Shown here: positions 61,045 through 64,000 of the stretch, piece after piece | Numbering within the stretch: position 1 is the stretch's first letter | Layout of the letters: the number at the start of each line of letters is the position of its first letter | From: CAVZXS01 sp963779325 | GTDB taxonomy: Bacteria; Bacteroidota; Bacteroidia; Chitinophagales; Chitinophagaceae | Length of the DNA: 64,000 nt | Assembly (NCBI GenBank): GCA_963779325.1 | Contig: CAVZXS010000007.1 | Span: forward strand, 248,001 to 312,000 | Reading direction: 5' to 3' | The notes under the pieces: model-generated | Databases searched by the model: none | What the model was told of the DNA's origin: nothing | What the model saw: only the letters and a program-made list of their open reading frames with translations | Position numbers and translations under genes: made by a program

Positions 61045-61961
61045 CTATTGATATTTCCAATCTTTCCATTTAGGTCTGTATTCTAAATAAGCTGTGTATT
61101 GTTTACCATCTTTTTCTGTTACAAAATTTCCATTGTATTATTTTCCTTTTGTGAAATGTTCCCAAAAAAATCATTGATTAAATTATTAAAACGAATCATT
61201 TCGTTGTGCAAGACAAGCGTGTTGTGGAATATGTCAATCCACTCATCAAACTCTATTACGAGTAATTGTGAATTTATGTCTTTTTAATGAAGTTATTTAA
61301 ATGAATATTTCTGCTCAAAAACGAATAATTAGAATGGGCGATTGAATTCCTGATTTGAGTTTTATAAGTATCTTTTATAACTTGATATAAAGTTGATGAA
61401 AATTCTTTTAGCCTATTACGGATTTTTAAAAGAATAATATCCTGACGTTTTCCTGTTGAATTTTTATCTCGATTTGATTCAGAGATTTTAAAATACCAAT
61501 CGTAAGGCTCGCCATGAAGGATTCGAACAAATTGGTAAAGCTTTTTTATTGTTGAATCAGCTTCCCAAAATTTTAAATAAATGAGCATTTCAAGTTGAAT
61601 GCTTGTTTCTTCAAGTTCTGTGTACTCGTCAATTTTATTTTTTTTCTCTGGAGTCCATTTTAACTCTTCTAAATATTGTTGGTAGGTGAATTTACAAATA
61701 TTTGTATTTCTATATTTATCTATGAACTTGTAATGTGCATATTCAGAGTGCCCCTCATACTGGACCGATTACATGTGGATTTAGTTTTTCGTTCTCTGGA
61801 TGTTGATTCCAAAGTAAAATATCATCTTGGAAAAATCCGTTTATATGTAAAAGCAAGAGGTCCCCGATATGAGACTGGTTTTTCCATGCCAAGTTAAGTA
61901 GTTTATCAACTTCAGGGCTTATTGTTTTTGTTTTCTCTTCAAGTATATTTTTAAAAATCAT
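61045..61961 (-). pseudogene. Broken AT-rich gene with HEPN-like RNxxxH motif
   Basis: From ATG at 61961 (MIFKNILEEKTKTISPEVDK) the frame runs to NPHVIGP. A one-base shift near 61760 joins it to a frame reading QYEGHSEYAHYKFIDKYRN and on through ISESNRDKNSTGKRQ to NNFIKK. Further shifts near 61285 and 61135 lead to KDINSQLLVIEFDEW and GNFVTEKDGKQYTAYLEY, with a stop at 61045-61047. The sum is about 300 residues. RNSIAH (61334-61351) fits the HEPN RNase pattern R-x4-H with a polar residue after R. I know no named family for it. Low GC and position beside a repeat suggest a transferred, decaying gene. Confidence 0.75.
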
Positions 61962-62012
61962 GTGCGTTTTTTATACGGAGGCCTCGCAAATGCTCAACAG
62001 AATTAAATAGTT

Positions 62013-62060
62013 GAACGGTGCTATCCCCACTGTCCCTCAATAGTAGCTATTGGCCGGGCC
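62013..62060 (+). repeat. Dispersed repeat, partial copy C
   Basis: It starts GAACGGTGCTATCCCCACTG, then CTCAATAG, matching the first 31 bases of copies A and B with small differences. The second half diverges and contains CAATAG-TAG-CTATTG. Confidence 0.55.
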
Positions 62061-62092
62061 AAAAAAATAAATACTTCAATTTTCAGCACAGA

Positions 62093-63205
62093 TCAAATGC
62101 CCGCTAAATAACTGCCCTGTATATAATCTACTACGCTTACCAAATTTTTTGTTTGTTCAAATACGGCTAATTGCCTGTCGGCGCCCGTGCCATGATCCAA
62201 TATTTTATATACATGCGCCAAGCGGTGGCGGCTGCCCAAGTGGTCTACCACAGGGTCTATAAATTCCAGCAGTTCATGTATGAGTGCACGGGTGTTTACT
62301 TCTTCTTCTTTGCCAAAATCAATCAGCGTGCCATCTATACCATAGCGGCCGGCACGCCATTTATTTTCGTTAAGCAATGCACGGGAGTATTGTATATAGT
62401 TCAGGTTTTTGGAGCGCAGCATATATATGCGGGCACATATAGCCTGGAACAGAGCGGCAATGGTAATGGTTTCATCCACCGTCATGGGTACATCACAAAT
62501 ACGAAACTCGACGGTATTAAAAAAAGGATGTACCCGCAGGTCCCACCAAATTTTTTTTGCATTGTCAATACAATTTGTTTTTATCAGCAGCTTTACATAA
62601 TTGTCATACGCTTCTATGCTGTCAAAAGCTTCGGGTATTCCGGTACGCGGAAATTTGTCAAATACTTTGGTGCGAAAGGATTTATAACCGGTCTTGCGCC
62701 CCTCCCAAAAAGGCGAGTTGGTACTGAGTGCATAAATATGCGGTAAAAAATAACGGGTGCTGTTGGCAATATGATTGGCCAGTTCACGATTTTCCATACC
62801 AACGTGTACATGCAGGCCAAAAATTAAATTGCTGCGGGCGGCTTCCTGCAATTCATTAACCAGTTCATTGTACCGTACATGATCGGTAATCAACTGGCTT
62901 TCCCAATGACTAAAGGGGTGCGTACCGGCGGCACCCATTGCAAACCCGAGGCTGTGGGCTACTGCATGTATGGTTTTGCGCAGGTTGGCCACATCCATAA
63001 AGGCTTCATCTATATCGGCGCAAATATCGGTGCCTACTTCTACTACGGCCTGGTGCATTTCGGCTTTTACTTTATCTTTTATTACTTTTTGTCCTTCGTG
63101 TACAATTTTTTGTTCATGACTTTTCAGTTCCCTTGTTACAGGATCAAGCACCATGTATTCTTCTTCTACACCGAGGGTAAAGTTTTTATAATTGAGTATT
63201 GCCAT
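62093..63205 (-). CDS. GCS2-type carboxylate-amine ligase (YbdK-like)
   Basis: A 370-residue enzyme of the glutamate-cysteine ligase 2 superfamily. FTLGVEEEYMVLDPVTREL holds the catalytic Glu triad. AEMHQAVVEVGTDICAD continues the ATP/Mg site, FGLHVHVGMENRELA the second metal site, and NTVEFRICDVPMTVDE the substrate loop. It joins an amino group to a carboxylate using ATP. The next gene upstream on the same strand is an ATP-grasp enzyme, 37 bases away, so the pair likely builds one small molecule or peptide-like product in two steps. Confidence 0.92.
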   Translation of the reverse strand: MAILNYKNFTLGVEEEYMVLDPVTRELKSHEQKIVHEGQKVIKDKVKAEMHQAVVEVGTDICADIDEAFMDVANLRKTIHAVAHSLGFAMGAAGTHPFSHWESQLITDHVRYNELVNELQEAARSNLIFGLHVHVGMENRELANHIANSTRYFLPHIYALSTNSPFWEGRKTGYKSFRTKVFDKFPRTGIPEAFDSIEAYDNYVKLLIKTNCIDNAKKIWWDLRVHPFFNTVEFRICDVPMTVDETITIAALFQAICARIYMLRSKNLNYIQYSRALLNENKWRAGRYGIDGTLIDFGKEEEVNTRALIHELLEFIDPVVDHLGSRHRLAHVYKILDHGTGADRQLAVFEQTKNLVSVVDYIQGSYLAGI

Positions 63206-63242
63206 TTTTGATTAATAATTATTAATTGGTTACAGGAGTTGA

Positions 63243-64000
63243 TCAGGTTAAACTCATTTTATTCGCACTTCTCTTTACATATTCGCCCCATGTAAGATTA
63301 TCCATTCCTTCTTTATTTTCCAATGCTCTTTCTATAGCATAGTAAGCCATTGTTTCCACCACCCATTCAAAATTTTCTTCGCCTACACTTGTTCTTTCGG
63401 CATCGGGTGCGGGGTTGCAGAAGTCAATAGCATAAGGAACACCATTACGCACGGCCAATTCTACCGTATTAAAATCGTAACCCAAATAATTATTGATGCG
63501 CAGTACAATGTCCGTCATTTGTTTTAACCTTTCGGCACTTGGTTTAAAATCGGCTACATAACGAAGGTGATGCGGATTACGCGGCTCATAACTCATGATA
63601 CGCACATACTTTCCGCCAATGCAATAACAACGATAATATTCTTCAAACACAATTTCTTCCTGCAACAGCATAACTAATTGACCGGTCTCGGCATGTTTTT
63701 CAAAAAAATCTTCTTTACTGTCTAAGCGGTATACGCTTTTCCAGCCGCCGCCGGAGAAGGGTTTCATATAAGCGGGGAAACCCACATAATTAAATATAGT
63801 ATCCCAATCCAGCGGAAAAGCAAGGTTGCTGAATGATTCGTCGGTAGTATCATCGGGTAAATCTCTTGACGGGATGATAGCTGTTTTAGGTACAGGCACA
63901 TCCAATTTCGTCATCAGGCAATTATTAAAATACTTATCATCGGCACTCCACCAAAAAGGATTGTTGATAACAGCAGTGCCGGTAACGGCGGCATTTTTTA
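63243..64000 (-). CDS. ATP-grasp enzyme, N-terminus beyond the window
   Basis: The frame is open through base 64000; ATG at 63914 is internal (preceded by FNNCL). The visible 252 residues show an ATP-grasp fold: YVGFPAYMKPFSGGGWKSVYR is the glycine-rich ATP loop, LLQEEIVFEEYYRCYCIGGKY follows, and DFNTVELAVRNGVPYAIDFCNPAPDAE carries the Mg-binding Glu and Asn. It lies in line with the carboxylate-amine ligase and is probably its operon partner. The product is unknown. Confidence 0.88.
   Translation of the reverse strand, partial: KNAAVTGTAVINNPFWWSADDKYFNNCLMTKLDVPVPKTAIIPSRDLPDDTTDESFSNLAFPLDWDTIFNYVGFPAYMKPFSGGGWKSVYRLDSKEDFFEKHAETGQLVMLLQEEIVFEEYYRCYCIGGKYVRIMSYEPRNPHHLRYVADFKPSAERLKQMTDIVLRINNYLGYDFNTVELAVRNGVPYAIDFCNPAPDAERTSVGEENFEWVVETMAYYAIERALENKEGMDNLTWGEYVKRSANKMSLT

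Noticed and set aside
62171..62746. 191-codon plus-strand ORF inside the carboxylate-amine ligase gene
   Set aside because: Antisense shadow of a well-supported enzyme.
1..64000. tRNA or rRNA genes
   Set aside because: No cloverleaf-like segment with a GTTCRA-type arm and no rRNA-like stretch was recognised in the gaps between genes. A covariance-model scan would settle it.

Overview
The window reads as one contiguous piece of a Bacteroidota chromosome, most likely of the Chitinophagaceae type. Lineage signs are a type IX secretion C-terminal sorting domain (11336-12430), a GLPGLI-family protein behind a TonB-receptor-like barrel (46603-50170), an HU/SPOR-type membrane protein, DUF2851, DUF4846, a UbiA prenyltransferase beside KdsC and Maf, and Bacteroidota-type TAnnTTTG promoter elements. 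No tRNA, rRNA, CRISPR array, prophage or intact insertion sequence was seen. Most of it is core metabolism with short intergenic spaces.

Layout. 1-5.3 kb: end of a DEAD-box helicase, a THUMP RNA methyltransferase, a Gly-rich RRM protein, a GNAT, a lipoprotein, an MBL hydrolase. 5.3-9 kb: a nonsense-interrupted lipoprotein gene, then gluconokinase plus gluconate permease. 9-14 kb: thiolase, a methyltransferase, a T9SS-exported protein, pyruvate dehydrogenase E1 beta. 14-21 kb: a DUF4846 lipoprotein, an HTH-less NtrC-like response regulator, a long signal peptidase I, cytidine deaminase, Ogt, CsaA, a Tat-exported oxidoreductase. 21-29 kb: a CmoA-like/isoprenylcysteine-methyltransferase-like pair, a SirB1-like protein, topoisomerase I with a frameshifted Lys-rich tail, an SGNH hydrolase, an alpha/beta hydrolase, a DUF2520 protein. 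29-36 kb: ferredoxin-IscX-KdsC-UbiA-Maf-DUF2851, OsmC, an unknown exported protein, LipA.

36-53 kb is an alpha-glucan/glycogen region: a frameshifted phosphodiester glycosidase, a ROK glucokinase, a shredded FucP-like sugar permease, GlgA, GlgC, a second shredded sugar permease lying 4 bp before a SusA-like GH13 amylase, the GLPGLI/barrel pair, and GlgB. Enzymes to phosphorylate glucose, make ADP-glucose, polymerise and branch glycogen and cut alpha-glucans are intact; the two permeases are not. 53-60.9 kb: TPR, HU/SPOR, FKBP, serine deaminase, nuclease, DUF805, an amidohydrolase fused to an NTF2-like domain, and an exported superoxide dismutase. 61-64 kb: a decayed AT-rich gene with an RNxxxH HEPN-like motif, then a GCS2-type carboxylate-amine ligase and an ATP-grasp enzyme that runs off the edge.

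The most unusual pattern is non-coding. A family of small GC-rich palindromes (core CCCCTAAAGGGG) sits directly on or against stop codons, always in the same orientation relative to the upstream gene, and in two genes the element itself supplies the last codons and the stop. Two heptanucleotide arrays and a nested palindrome after topA also sit at gene 3' ends. Separately, frame damage is concentrated in a few genes (5.8, 24.2, 37.1, 38.3-40.2, 43.4-44.7, 61.0-62.0 kb), which needs reads to separate real decay from residual sequencing error.
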